Of a stretch of 64,000 nucleotides of DNA, positions 7,579-15,988 are shown piece after piece. This stretch comes from Variovorax sp. dw_308 (lineage in GTDB: Bacteria > Pseudomonadota > Gammaproteobacteria > Burkholderiales > Burkholderiaceae_C): assembly GCF_019207085.1 (NCBI RefSeq), contig NZ_JAATOM010000021.1, positions 62,001 through 126,000 of the forward strand, in the 5' to 3' direction. Below the pieces are notes generated by a model. That model worked only from the letters and a program-made list of their open reading frames with translations. It was not told where the DNA came from and made no database searches. A program made the translations under genes and the position numbers. Position 1 is the first letter of the stretch. Each line of letters begins with the position of its first letter.

Positions 7579-8601
7579 ATGCAATTCAAGAGCACTCTCA
7601 CAGCCGTGGCCCTGGGCCTTGCTGCTTTCGGCGCCTGCGCCCAGACCGTGGTCGGCGTGAGCTGGTCCAACTTCCAGGAGGAGCGCTGGAAGACCGACGA
7701 GGCCGCGATCAAGGCGGAGCTTGAAAAGCATGGCGCCAAGTACATCAGCGCAGATGCCGGCGGCTCGCCCGAGAAGCAGCTCGGTGACATCGAAGGCCTG
7801 ATGGCGAAGGGCGCCAAGGCGCTGATCGTGCTGGCGATGGACAAGGACGCGATCCTGCCCGCCGTCACCAAGGCCGTGCGCCAGAAGGTGCCCGTCATTG
7901 CCTATGACCGCCTGATCGAAGCGCCCGGCGTGTTCTACATCACTTTCGACAACACCGAGGTCGGCCGCATGCAGGCGCGCGAGGTGTTCAAGCTCGCGCC
8001 CAAGGGCAACTACGTGTTCATCAAGGGCTCGCCGACCGACCCGAACGCCAACTTCCTGCGCGCGGGCCAGCAGGAAGTCGTCGCGGAAGCGGTGAAGAAG
8101 GGCGACATCAAGATCGTCGGCGACGAGTACACCGACGGCTGGAAGCCCGAGGTCGCCCAGAAGAACATGGAACAGATCCTGACCAAGGCCGGCGGCAAGG
8201 TCGATGCAGTGGTGGCCTCCAACGACGGCACGGCCGGCGGGGCAGTGGCGGCGCTGACTTCCAAGGGCGTCAAGGGCATTCCCGTGTCGGGACAGGACGC
8301 CGACTTCGCCGCGCTGAACCGCGTGGCGCAGGGCACGCAGACCGTGTCGGTGTGGAAGGACTCTCGCGAACTCGGCAAGGAAGCCGCCGATGCCGCGCTG
8401 GCACTCGCCGCCGGCAAGCCCGTGGACAAGGCCACCAGCTGGGACAAGGGCGAAAAGAAGATCGCCCTGCAATCGCGCTTCCTGACGCCGGTGCCGATCA
8501 CCAAGGCCAACCTGGACGTGGTGGTGAAGGCTGGCTGGATCAAGAAGGACGAACTGTGCAAGGGCGTGAGCGGGGACAAGGCTCCCGCGGCCTGCAAGTA
8601 A
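7579..8601 (+). CDS. xylF: D-xylose ABC transporter, substrate-binding protein
   Basis: 340 residues. A Sec signal peptide ending ACAQ (about residue 22) is followed by a type-I periplasmic sugar-binding fold. Hallmarks of XylF are VGVSWSNFQEERWKTDEAAI, SADAGGSPEKQL, VIAYDRLI, the NDGTAGG block and PVSGQDADFAALNRV with the end IKKDELCKGV. It captures xylose in the periplasm and delivers it to XylH. First gene of xylF-xylH-xylG, preceded by a ROK-type operator. The next gene is 322 bp away, with a repeat-rich spacer between them. Confidence 0.93.
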   Translation: MQFKSTLTAVALGLAAFGACAQTVVGVSWSNFQEERWKTDEAAIKAELEKHGAKYISADAGGSPEKQLGDIEGLMAKGAKALIVLAMDKDAILPAVTKAVRQKVPVIAYDRLIEAPGVFYITFDNTEVGRMQAREVFKLAPKGNYVFIKGSPTDPNANFLRAGQQEVVAEAVKKGDIKIVGDEYTDGWKPEVAQKNMEQILTKAGGKVDAVVASNDGTAGGAVAALTSKGVKGIPVSGQDADFAALNRVAQGTQTVSVWKDSRELGKEAADAALALAAGKPVDKATSWDKGEKKIALQSRFLTPVPITKANLDVVVKAGWIKKDELCKGVSGDKAPAACK

Positions 8602-8923
8602 GGCCCACCCCGCGGCGCCTGCGGCGCCCGGACGGCCGCCAGAGGCGGCTGCTCCTGCGGGGCCGTCCAAGCCTGCGCAGGCAGGCTTGGAGCCGCGGCC
8701 CTCGGCCCCTCGAGGGGGCAACACCAGCGGCCCGGCAAAGCCGGTTCCGCGGTGTTTCACGCGATCTCGCTCTGCAGAGGCTGCTCGCGTGCAACTCCCT
8801 CTCCCCTCGGGGAGAGGGTTGGGGTGAGGGCCGCGGTGCATCGCTCGCGCCCGCCTTGAATGAGCCCGGCAACGTTCCCTCTCGCTGGAACGCGTACCTG
8901 CAAATCGTCGATGGGAGTTTTTT
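8602..8923. repeat. Repeat-rich spacer between xylF and xylH
   Basis: No gene is seen in these 322 bp. They hold three hairpins: CCAAGCCTGC / GCAGGCTTGG around a GCAG loop (8667-8690, perfect 10-bp stem); a 45-bp unit at 8714-8758 with AACACC...GGTGTT ends and a CCGGC-AAA-GCCGG core, identical to 10951-10995; and a CTCTCCCCTCGGGGAGAG stem near 8801. These are of the short palindromic repeat type. They probably modulate mRNA stability or the binding-protein to permease expression ratio. Confidence 0.7.
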
Positions 8924-10111
8924 ATGAACAAGCCTTTGCCAATCTGGCGCCGCAGCGGCGTCGACCTTCGCCTGTTGCTCATGAGCGTGCTGCTCATCGT
9001 GATGGGTGTGGTGTTCAACATCTTCTCGGGCGGCGTGTTCCTGTCGCCGGAGAACCTCTACAACGTCGCGCAGCAGACGGCCGTGGTCGGCATCGTGGCA
9101 ACGGTGATGGTGCTGGTGATCGTCGCGCGGCACATCGACTTGTCGGTGGGCTCGGTGATGGGTTTCGTCGGTGTGCTGATCGCCTACCTGCAATACACCT
9201 CGGGCTGGTCCTGGCCGACGGCTTGCCTCGCGGGCCTCGCGGTGGCCTTGCTGGTGTCGATCTACCAGGGGTGGCTCACGGCGGTGCTGGGAGTGCCTTC
9301 GTTCGTCGTGACGCTGGGCGGCCTGATGTCGTTCCGCGGCGCGGCCTTCCTGGTCGCGGACGGCAAGACGCAGCCGGTCAGCGACGAGTTCTTCCAGCGC
9401 CTGGGCGGTGGCTATGACGGCGCCATCGGCGTGACGGCGACATGGGTGCTGACGGGCATCGTCGCGCTGGTGCTTTTGTTCCGCATGGTGCAGAAGCGCA
9501 GGGCGCTGCAACGCTATGAGATGCCGACGGAGTCGCTGACGGTGGACCTGATGTTCACGGCAGTGCCGATCGCGGTGCTGGTGGTCTTTGCCTGGGCCAT
9601 GAACCACTACCAGATCTCCGGCAAGGACGCGCCGCAGGGCATTCCGATCCCTGTGCTGATCTGGGCCGTGGTGGGCATCGTGCTGTCCTTCATCGTGCAC
9701 CGCACCCGCTTCGGGCGCTACGTGTTCGCGATGGGCGGCAACCCGGATGCGGCGGAGCTGGTGGGCATTCCGGTCAAGCGCGTCACGCTGATGCTGTTCG
9801 CATTGCTGGCGGTGCTGGTCACCATCGCCGCGATCGTGTCGATCGCGCGCCTCAACGCGGGCACCAACTCGCTGGGCACGGGCATGGAGTTGTATGTGAT
9901 CGCGGCGGCCGTCATCGGCGGCACGGCGCTCGCGGGCGGCAGCGGCTCGATCTTCGGCTCGGTGCTGGGCGCGCTGATCATGCAGTCGCTCGACAGCGGC
10001 ATGCTGCTGCTGGACGTGGCCATCGGCAAGCGCATGGTGATCGTCGGGCAGGTGCTGATCATCGCCGTCGTGTTCGATGTGCTGTATCGCAAGAAATTCG
10101 GAGATCGCTGA
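8924..10111 (+). CDS. xylH: D-xylose ABC transporter, permease
   Basis: 395 residues with about ten hydrophobic membrane segments and the family's conserved loop RFGRYVFAMGGNPDAAELVGIPV, followed by AGTNSLGTGMELYVIAAAVIGGTALAGG. A purine-rich ribosome site GGGAG lies 9 bp before the ATG. Length and blocks such as HIDLSVGSVMGF match XylH. It forms the inner-membrane channel for xylose and works with XylF and XylG. The xylG start is 1 bp after its stop. Confidence 0.93.
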   Translation: MNKPLPIWRRSGVDLRLLLMSVLLIVMGVVFNIFSGGVFLSPENLYNVAQQTAVVGIVATVMVLVIVARHIDLSVGSVMGFVGVLIAYLQYTSGWSWPTACLAGLAVALLVSIYQGWLTAVLGVPSFVVTLGGLMSFRGAAFLVADGKTQPVSDEFFQRLGGGYDGAIGVTATWVLTGIVALVLLFRMVQKRRALQRYEMPTESLTVDLMFTAVPIAVLVVFAWAMNHYQISGKDAPQGIPIPVLIWAVVGIVLSFIVHRTRFGRYVFAMGGNPDAAELVGIPVKRVTLMLFALLAVLVTIAAIVSIARLNAGTNSLGTGMELYVIAAAVIGGTALAGGSGSIFGSVLGALIMQSLDSGMLLLDVAIGKRMVIVGQVLIIAVVFDVLYRKKFGDR

Positions 10112-10112
10112 A

Positions 10113-10892
10113 ATGGCCACGATCGACAAATCGAAGCCGCTGGTCGAGCTGCGCAACATCCGCAAGGCTTTCGGCGGCGTGCACGCGGTGGAAGACGTCA
10201 GCGTCAACCTCTACCCGGGCGAAGTGGTGGCGCTGCTGGGCCACAACGGCGCCGGCAAGTCCACGCTGATGAAGATGCTGGCGGGTGCCTACCCGATCGA
10301 CTCGGGCGACACGATCATCGCGGGCGAAAAGGTCCACATCCGCACGCCTTCGGAGGCGCAGGCGCAGGGCATCGAGACCATCTACCAGACGCTGGCGCTG
10401 GCCGACAACCTGGACTCGGTGTCGAACCTGTTCCTCGGGCGCGAGAAGCTCACGCCGTGGCGCACGCTGGACGACCATTTCATGGAAGGCGCCGCGCGCA
10501 AGGTGTTCAACCGGCTGAACAAGAACTTCACCAATATCCGCGTGCCGGTGCGTGGCTTGTCAGGCGGGCAGCGGCAGGTGGTGGCGATCTCGCGGGCGCT
10601 GTACTTCAATGCGCGCATCCTTATCATGGACGAGCCCTGCGCGGCGCTCGGTCCGGAAGAGACGGCGATGGTCGGCGGGCTTGTGAAGCAGCTCAAGTCC
10701 GACGGCGTCGGCATCTTCCTGATCACGCACGACATGCCCGATGTGTTCTCGCTGAGCGATCGCCTCGCGGTGATGAAGAACGGCAAGCTGGTGGGAACGT
10801 ATCGCACCGCCGACGTGACCGAGGACGAGGTGCTGGGGATGATCATCGCGGGCAAGCGGCCAGAGGGCAAGCCGCAGGCCGAGCACGCATGA
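10113..10892 (+). CDS. xylG: D-xylose ABC transporter, ATP-binding protein (single-domain XylG)
   Basis: 259 residues with one ABC domain: Walker A GHNGAGKST (43-51), signature LSGGQRQVVAISRAL, Walker B ILIMDEPCAALGPEE (Cys in place of the usual Thr) and a switch His in LITHDM. Enterobacterial XylG has two ABC domains and about 510 residues. Half-size XylG that must act as a homodimer is known in proteobacteria and is what is seen here. The ATG at 10113 is 1 bp after the xylH stop; an in-frame codon at 10077 would overlap xylH and is rejected. Confidence 0.9.
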   Translation: MATIDKSKPLVELRNIRKAFGGVHAVEDVSVNLYPGEVVALLGHNGAGKSTLMKMLAGAYPIDSGDTIIAGEKVHIRTPSEAQAQGIETIYQTLALADNLDSVSNLFLGREKLTPWRTLDDHFMEGAARKVFNRLNKNFTNIRVPVRGLSGGQRQVVAISRALYFNARILIMDEPCAALGPEETAMVGGLVKQLKSDGVGIFLITHDMPDVFSLSDRLAVMKNGKLVGTYRTADVTEDEVLGMIIAGKRPEGKPQAEHA

Positions 10893-10950
10893 ACTGTTGC
10901 TCCTCCCCAGGTCGTGGCGGCACTTCGTGTCGCCACTCTCACCCCCCACC

Positions 10951-10995
10951 GGGGGCAACACCAGCGGCCCGGCAAAGCCGGTTCCGCGGTGTTTC
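10951..10995. repeat. 45-bp hairpin repeat, second copy in xyl cluster
   Basis: Identical over 45 bp to 8714-8758. It can fold with AACACC pairing to GGTGTT and CCGGC to GCCGG around AAA. It lies between the xylG stop (10892) and the start of the ROK regulator gene (11025). It is not palindromic enough with a U-tract to call a standard terminator, but it may attenuate read-through into xylR. Confidence 0.75.
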
Positions 10996-11024
10996 TGGAA
11001 TGGGACAGCTTGATCAATCTGGAT

Positions 11025-12182
11025 ATGAAAACGATCGGTGACCAGCAACTGCTCAAGCGCATCAACCGCAGCGTGCTGCTGCGGTTGTTGCGTGCGCAGC
11101 CGGGCCTGTCGCGGGCGCGCTTGGCGAGCGAGAGCGGGCTGACCAAGTCGACGGTGAGCGGGCTGGTGCGCGAACTGATCGAGGACCGCTGGCTCACCGA
11201 ATCCGATGCGGCCGTCACCGATGGGCTGGGGCGGCCATCGACGCCGTTGTCCATCAACGACCGTGTGCGTGCGCTGGTGGGCATCGAGGTGGGGGTCGAG
11301 ACAATGCGCGTGGTGTGCGTGTCGCTGCTGGGCGAAGTGCTGCGTTTGGATGCGCAGCCGTTGCACAGCGCGGAGCCCGCCGCAGTCTGCGCGCAGGCTG
11401 GTGCGATGTGTGCGCAAGCCTGGGACGAGATCGCTGAACGCGGGCTCGAACTCACCGGCATCGGCGTGGGCGTGCCCGGCGCGGTGGACGACGCCACCGG
11501 CATCGTGCTGTTCGCACCCAACCTCGGATGGCGCCGGCTCGACCTGCTGCCCCGGCTCATCGAGGCGTTCGCCGCGGCCGGCCTGCCACGCGTGCCGGTG
11601 CAGTTGCAGAACGAAGCCGATGTGGCGGCGCTCGGCGAATACGAGTTCTGCGACGGCGAGGGCGAGGATCCGCTGATCTTTGTCGATTGCGATGTGGGCG
11701 TGGGCGCCGGCATCGTGTTGAACGACCGCCTCTTCACCGGCGCGCAGGGCATGGCCGGCGAGATCGGCCACAGCATCCTGCAGGCCGACGGGCCGTTGTG
11801 CTCCTGCGGCAGGCGCGGCTGCGCCGAAGCGTTCTTCGGTTCGCGCATGCTGGGCAAGAAGCGAGGCGACGTGCGCCGCGCGGGCGAGATGCTGGGCGTG
11901 CTGCTGCAGAACCTGTGGATCACTTTCGACCCGCGCGCCATCGTCGTCGGTGGCTCGACGTGCGTGAACCATCCCGAGTTTTTGCAAAGCGCCATCGAGA
12001 CGGTGCAGCGCTACGCGGAAGCAGCAGGCATGCCGCCGCCGGTGGTGCGCGGCGCGCGCCACGGATTGCTGGCGCCTGCGGTGGGGGCGGCGGCATTGGC
12101 GCTGCATGACTACTTGCGGCCGATGCATCCGAACACGGTCGAGCGGCGCGAGCGGGCCAGTCCGCAATTGCTGGCGCGCTGA
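11025..12182 (+). CDS. xylR: ROK-family transcriptional regulator, probable xylose repressor
   Basis: 385 residues. A winged-helix MarR-like domain (residues 11-57, RINRSVLLRLLRAQPGLSR and SGLTKSTVSGLVRELI) precedes a ROK sugar-kinase-like domain. The ROK zinc motif GH...CSCGRRGCAE is intact, and VGVPGAVDD and AGEIGHSIL match the sugar-binding core. It follows xylFHG, with the hairpin repeat between, and the dyad at 7513-7533 is a fitting operator. The ATG at 11025 is used; the frame is open upstream into the repeat, which is not coding. Confidence 0.88.
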   Translation: MKTIGDQQLLKRINRSVLLRLLRAQPGLSRARLASESGLTKSTVSGLVRELIEDRWLTESDAAVTDGLGRPSTPLSINDRVRALVGIEVGVETMRVVCVSLLGEVLRLDAQPLHSAEPAAVCAQAGAMCAQAWDEIAERGLELTGIGVGVPGAVDDATGIVLFAPNLGWRRLDLLPRLIEAFAAAGLPRVPVQLQNEADVAALGEYEFCDGEGEDPLIFVDCDVGVGAGIVLNDRLFTGAQGMAGEIGHSILQADGPLCSCGRRGCAEAFFGSRMLGKKRGDVRRAGEMLGVLLQNLWITFDPRAIVVGGSTCVNHPEFLQSAIETVQRYAEAAGMPPPVVRGARHGLLAPAVGAAALALHDYLRPMHPNTVERRERASPQLLAR

Positions 12183-12263
12183 ACCGCCTCGGCGGGCAGT
12201 TGGGCTTGCCATGGGCCTACAACCAGGACTCGACGCGAGACGTCGAATCCGCGCCGCCGGTGG

Positions 12264-12695
12264 TCATCCAGGAAACGGCCGACGCGATCCGGCCGAAGTG
12301 ATCTTGGCTGGCACCGCAGTCGGGTCGCCGTGACGCTCGTTGAGGGCAACGGCTTCCTGGACCAACCTGACCACGGTGGCCTGCTCAAGGGGCGTTTCCT
12401 TCACGAGATGCAACGTTGCCATCTCGTACTTTCCGCCCGGCTTCAAGCGCGGCTCGATATGCCACAGACGCTGGCCGCGCCAGAAACCCAGGAGGATGCG
12501 CTCTTCCTCGGCGCGGATGAGAAGGACGGGACCCTTCGAAAAGTACACCAGGTGGCCCCACTTGATGGCTTCTTGCAGCGGTGCGGAACTGACGACAGTT
12601 GATCGCAGTGCTTGCGCACAGCGCCGTTGCCAATCGGCGAGCGAGGCAATGTATGCGTCGGGATTTTCTGCAGGGACGGACTTCTTCATTGGCAT
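12264..12695 (-). CDS. DUF1801 (YdhG-like) domain protein
   Basis: 143 residues. The start MPMKKSVPAENPDAYIASL is supported by GGAGG 7 bp upstream. The N-terminal SLADWQRRCAQALRSTV and AIKWGHLVYFSKG segments are those of the DUF1801/YdhG fold (a small alpha+beta fold also found in a phosphate-handling and stress family). The function is unknown. It converges with xylR; 81 bp separate the stops. Such proteins are frequent in accessory regions and in gene cassettes, but no attC is seen beside this one. Confidence 0.75.
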   Translation of the reverse strand: MPMKKSVPAENPDAYIASLADWQRRCAQALRSTVVSSAPLQEAIKWGHLVYFSKGPVLLIRAEEERILLGFWRGQRLWHIEPRLKPGGKYEMATLHLVKETPLEQATVVRLVQEAVALNERHGDPTAVPAKITSAGSRRPFPG

Positions 12696-12833
12696 GGGGC
12701 AGCCTCCGTGCGGCCTCGGCCAGCCCACCCTCGCCAGAAGCGGATGTCGCTGTCGAAATGAGGCTGAGTAGCTACACTTTCATTCACAACACCAGTCACT
12801 ATGCCGGCCTTGACCGGCGAAGGGGAGCGCAAC

Positions 12834-13955
12834 ATGAAATCCTTCGGCAAGAAGCCACAAGGCGCGCGGCTTGAACGCATCAAGGCGTCACCGCGCTGGG
12901 ATGGCAAAGGCTTCCGCAACCTGCATCCGATCAGTCCCGGCTTGCGCGACCCGCAGGCAAAGATGCCTTCCATCAGCGAGTTGCTATGTGGCGCCGAAGG
13001 CACCGTGCCACGGGGCCTGCTGCCGTCGATGGACCCGTTGCCAGCCTGGGCGAATGCACCCGCAAGCGGCCTGCGCGCCACGTGGCTTGGGCATTCGACG
13101 GTGTTGCTCGAGATAGAAGGATTGCGTGTGTTGACCGATCCGGTGTGGGGGCCGCGCGCGTCGCCATCACGGCTGTTCGGCCCCAAGCGCTTCCAGCCGG
13201 CACCGGTGCCCTTGCGTGCGCTGCCCCCCATCGACCTGGTCGTGGTATCGCACGACCACTACGATCATCTGGACTATCCGACCATCCGCGAACTGGCCAG
13301 GCTCGACGTGCCTTTCGTGACCTCGCTGGGTGTCGGCGCACACCTCGAAGCGTGGGGCGTGCCTCCCGAGCGCATCGTCGAACTCGACTGGTGGGAAACG
13401 TACCAGTTGCCCGACAGCGAGGTCACGGTCACGGCCGCGCCCTCGCAGCATTTCTCGGGCCGTTCACTGGATGATCGCAACGCCACCCTGTGGTCTTCGC
13501 TCGCCATACGTTCGCCACGGCATGCGGTGTTCTTCAGCGGCGACACAGGGCTCACGGACGAGTACCGCGAGATCGCCCAACGTCTGGGAAAGTTTGACCT
13601 GGTGATGCTGGAGGTCGGTGCCTACCACCCAGCCTGGGGTGACATGCATCTTGGCCCGGAGAACGCGCTCAAGGCCCTCGAGTTGCTCGGCGGTGGCGCC
13701 CTGCTGCCAGTGCACTGGGGCACTTTCAGCCTCGCCACGCATGCGTGGCACCAGCCAGCCGACGTCTTGCTGGACCTGGGCGCCAAGATGGGCGCGCGAC
13801 TCGTCATGCCCCGGCTGGGCGAAGCGGTCGAGCCAGCGCACGCGAACGACGTCGAGCCGTGGTGGCGCGGTGTGGATACGTCGGCACGCGCATCCAAGCG
13901 CCGTGCGCCAGCGCCGCAGGTGTTGCCAGACGCCATGTCGTGGCCGCTGGACTAG
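12834..13955 (+). CDS. MBL-fold metal-dependent hydrolase, NAPE-PLD/UlaG-like
   Basis: 373 residues from MKSFGKKPQGARLER, with AAGGGGAG just upstream. The metal site SHDHYDH is at residues 139-145 (His140, His142, Asp144, His145), WLGHSTVLLEIEG lies near residue 85-97, and FFSGDTG and PVHWGTF follow as in N-acyl-phosphatidylethanolamine phospholipase D-like hydrolases. The protein is expected to be soluble with two metal ions; the substrate is not known. It is divergent from the DUF1801 gene and converges with DUF2200. Confidence 0.85.
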   Translation: MKSFGKKPQGARLERIKASPRWDGKGFRNLHPISPGLRDPQAKMPSISELLCGAEGTVPRGLLPSMDPLPAWANAPASGLRATWLGHSTVLLEIEGLRVLTDPVWGPRASPSRLFGPKRFQPAPVPLRALPPIDLVVVSHDHYDHLDYPTIRELARLDVPFVTSLGVGAHLEAWGVPPERIVELDWWETYQLPDSEVTVTAAPSQHFSGRSLDDRNATLWSSLAIRSPRHAVFFSGDTGLTDEYREIAQRLGKFDLVMLEVGAYHPAWGDMHLGPENALKALELLGGGALLPVHWGTFSLATHAWHQPADVLLDLGAKMGARLVMPRLGEAVEPAHANDVEPWWRGVDTSARASKRRAPAPQVLPDAMSWPLD

Positions 13956-13988
13956 CCTGGCGCAGCGATACGTCTTGCCTAGAAGGAC

Positions 13989-14339
13989 TCATTGTCGAAG
14001 GACCTTCTCCATGGCCTTGCCCTTCGCTAGTTCGTCGACAAGTTTGTCCAACTGACGAATCCTTTTCATCAGCGGGTCTTCAACTTCCTCCACACGTACG
14101 CCACAGACCACACCTTTGATGAGAGCACTATTTGGATGCATCGCTGGCGCTTGAGAAAAGAAGCTCTCAAAGTCAGCCTTCTGTTGGATCTGATGCTTCA
14201 ACCCGGCACGGTCATAGCCTGTGAGCCAGCAAATGACGTGATCAACCTCTTCTTGCGTGCGCCCCTTGCGTTTGGCCTTCTCCACGTACAGGGGATACAC
14301 CGCCGCGAAGGGAGTGGAGAAGATTCGATGTCCTGCCAT
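13989..14339 (-). CDS. DUF2200 domain-containing protein
   Basis: 116 residues from MAGHRIFSTPFAAVYPLYVEKA. The blocks KGRTQEEVDHVICWLTGYD, FESFFSQAP and the C-terminal MKRIRQLDKLVDELAKGK identify DUF2200, whose function is unknown. The family is common in mobile gene cassettes. Immediately upstream on the same strand lies an attC-like site (14375-14463), so this gene looks like the first reading unit after a cassette junction. The attC that would close its own cassette is not seen downstream, so that end has probably decayed. Confidence 0.82.
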   Translation of the reverse strand: MAGHRIFSTPFAAVYPLYVEKAKRKGRTQEEVDHVICWLTGYDRAGLKHQIQQKADFESFFSQAPAMHPNSALIKGVVCGVRVEEVEDPLMKRIRQLDKLVDELAKGKAMEKVLRQ

Positions 14340-14374
14340 CTTCGTATTTCCTTGTGACGCAAGAGTGAGCGCGT

Positions 14375-14463
14375 GGGCGTAAGGTTGAGGCTGATTCGCG
14401 GACCGAGGTATGCCGAAGGACGTCGGTCCGCTGTAGCGAGTCGGGTGCAACGAAGGGTTAGCC
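14375..14463 (-). other. attC-like site (degraded), end of HNH cassette
   Basis: On the minus strand it starts with GGCTAAC, which overlaps the stop codon of the HNH 3' fragment, as in true cassettes, and continues CCTTCGTTGCACCCGAC. A perfect 9-bp stem, GCGGACCGA / TCGGTCCGC (14423-14431 and 14398-14406), forms the core. The expected GTTRRRY end is reduced to CTTACGC (14375-14383), so the site is probably no longer functional. The translated left half gives the NPSLHPTRYSG string that marks such sites in proteobacteria. Confidence 0.6.
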
Positions 14464-14636
14464 GGCACTCTTTGCCGCCTTGTACCACTGGCGCAGCGAT
14501 GGCTCGTGACGTAGCTTCTCGTTCTGCTCATACTCGCGACAAAACCAAGCAAGCAGGCCATCCCAAGTGGCAACCGAGGGCGCCGCCCTCGCTGTGGGCC
14601 ACCCGAGCTCCGAGAGTAGAGAAGTGGCCCCGCTTG
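14458..14636 (-). pseudogene. 3' fragment of HNH endonuclease gene, cut off by IS3 element
   Basis: An open frame with no start of its own runs from the IS end to a TAA at 14458-14460. It encodes about 58 residues including SELGWPTARAAPS, WDGLLAWF and LRQWYKAAKSAG. Deleting the IS (14639-15988) plus 3 bp joins it in frame with the HNH domain at 15989-16416. The WDGL..WF and final LRRWY-like blocks are the kind of tail seen in cassette-borne HNH proteins. The attC follows the stop directly. Confidence 0.65.
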
Positions 14637-14773
14637 TCTGAACAGCATTCCCCGATTCTTAAGTGGATTCCGGGCGGTTTGCCAACGGTGCAGAGTTGTC
14701 CACGGCGGCGGGCGTCGCTTGCGACGAACGCACGACGCGGTGGGCAACTCGGGGCGCACCAGCGATCTTCATC

Positions 14774-15604
14774 TTACGCGGCCAGTTTCACTGGCGGCAG
14801 GCCGGCGAAGTACGCTTCGTCCGGCGTAGAGCGATCCAGGCTCGAATGAGCGCGATGCGCGTTGTACCAGGCCAGGTAGTCAGCAATGTCGGCGCGCGCG
14901 GCGCTGACGCTGTCGTAGGCCTTCAGGTACACGCGCTCGTACTTCACGCTGCGCCACAGGCGCTCGACGAACACGTTGTCCCTCCAGGCTCCGCGCCCGT
15001 CCATCGACAGCCTGCTACCGGCGGCCAGCACTGCGCCGGTGAACTCCTCGGCGCTGAACTGGCTGCCCTGGTCGGTGTTGACGATCTCGGGTGCACCGTA
15101 CAGGGCCAGGGCCCGCTCGATCACTTCCTTGGCGTGGATCGCCTCCAGCGTGATGGCCACACGATGCGCCAGCACGCGGCGGCTGAACACGTCCACCACG
15201 GCAGTGAGGTAGACGAAGCCGCGCGCCATCGGGATGTAGGTCGTGTCCAGCGCCCACACCTGATTGGCCCGCGTGATCGCCAGCTTGCGCAGCAAGTACG
15301 GGTAGATCTTGTGGCCCGGTGCGCGCTTGCTCGTTCCCGGTTGCGGCGCAAGCGCTGCGATGCCCATGCGCTGCATCAATGTGCCCACATGCCTGCGGCC
15401 AACCTGGATACCCTCGCGATGCAGCTGGTCGCGCAGCATGCGCGCTCCCATGAATGGGTGCTCCAAGTGCAGTTCGTCCAGACGGCGCATGAGCGCCAGG
15501 TCGGCATCGCTCACTGGCCGTGGCAGGTAGTACACCGAGCCACGGCTGATGCCCAGCAGCTGCGCTTGGCGCGTGACGGACAGTTGCTCTTTCCGGTCGA
15601 TCAT
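14774..15604 (-). CDS. IS3-family transposase OrfB (DDE integrase core)
   Basis: 276 residues. The catalytic triad is complete: Asp120 (WALDTTYI), Asp178 (NTDQGSQF) and Glu214 (VFVERLW), with the 35-residue D-E gap of the family. The N-terminal HTH_21 helices (GISRGSVYYL, GARMLRDQL) are present and the end LDRSTPDEAYFAG is typical. The start shares ATGA with the orfA stop; it is also read as the second half of a fused OrfAB by -1 slippage at 15646-15652. The gene appears intact. Confidence 0.93.
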   Translation of the reverse strand: MIDRKEQLSVTRQAQLLGISRGSVYYLPRPVSDADLALMRRLDELHLEHPFMGARMLRDQLHREGIQVGRRHVGTLMQRMGIAALAPQPGTSKRAPGHKIYPYLLRKLAITRANQVWALDTTYIPMARGFVYLTAVVDVFSRRVLAHRVAITLEAIHAKEVIERALALYGAPEIVNTDQGSQFSAEEFTGAVLAAGSRLSMDGRGAWRDNVFVERLWRSVKYERVYLKAYDSVSAARADIADYLAWYNAHRAHSSLDRSTPDEAYFAGLPPVKLAA

Positions 15605-15918
15605 CGCTTTGCGCTCAGCAATCCCGCCTTGGTGAGCGCGCGTTCTAAAAAATCATTCTCCAGCGTCAGCTGCCCGATCTTGGCGTGCAGCGGATTCAGG
15701 TCGACCGGTTCGGCTGGTGCCGCTGCGCCGCCACCGAAGGCCTCGGCCGCGTGCTCCAGCAACTGCCGCTTCCACTCCGTGATCTGGTTGGGGTGCAGCT
15801 CGAACTGCGTGGCCAGTTCGGCCAGAGTCTTGTCTTCACGCAAAGCGGCCACCGCCACCTGGGCCTTGAACACCGGCGTGTACGTGCGGCGGGTGCGCCG
15901 CGCTGATTTCTTGACCAT
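15601..15918 (-). CDS. IS3-family transposase OrfA (helix-turn-helix)
   Basis: 105 residues. HTH_Tnp_1 helices lie at residues 12-50 (YTPVFKAQVAVAAL, TLAELATQFELHPNQITEWKRQLL), followed by a leucine-rich coiled segment (residues about 75-95). Near its end the codons GAT TTT TTA carry the slippery heptamer T TTT TTA (15646-15652 on the minus strand). The -1 frame is open from there into OrfB, so an OrfAB fusion can be made. Confidence 0.92.
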   Translation of the reverse strand: MVKKSARRTRRTYTPVFKAQVAVAALREDKTLAELATQFELHPNQITEWKRQLLEHAAEAFGGGAAAPAEPVDLNPLHAKIGQLTLENDFLERALTKAGLLSAKR

Positions 15919-15988
15919 CGAAACTCCTGTCGCCAGACCTTCCTCGGCCCGGCATCAAGCCCGGAGTTTCCACTTAAAGCGCTGTTCA

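Noticed and set aside
10077..10112. In-frame upstream start of xylG
   Set aside because: It lies inside xylH and would remove the 1-bp junction; the ATG at 10113 gives the usual N-terminus.
8540..10207. A 555-residue minus-strand frame opposite xylH
   Set aside because: Composition is His/Arg/Gln-rich with no family; it is antisense to a clear permease gene.
12264..12695. DUF1801 gene as a further integron cassette
   Set aside because: No attC-like sequence was found at either end within 100 bp.
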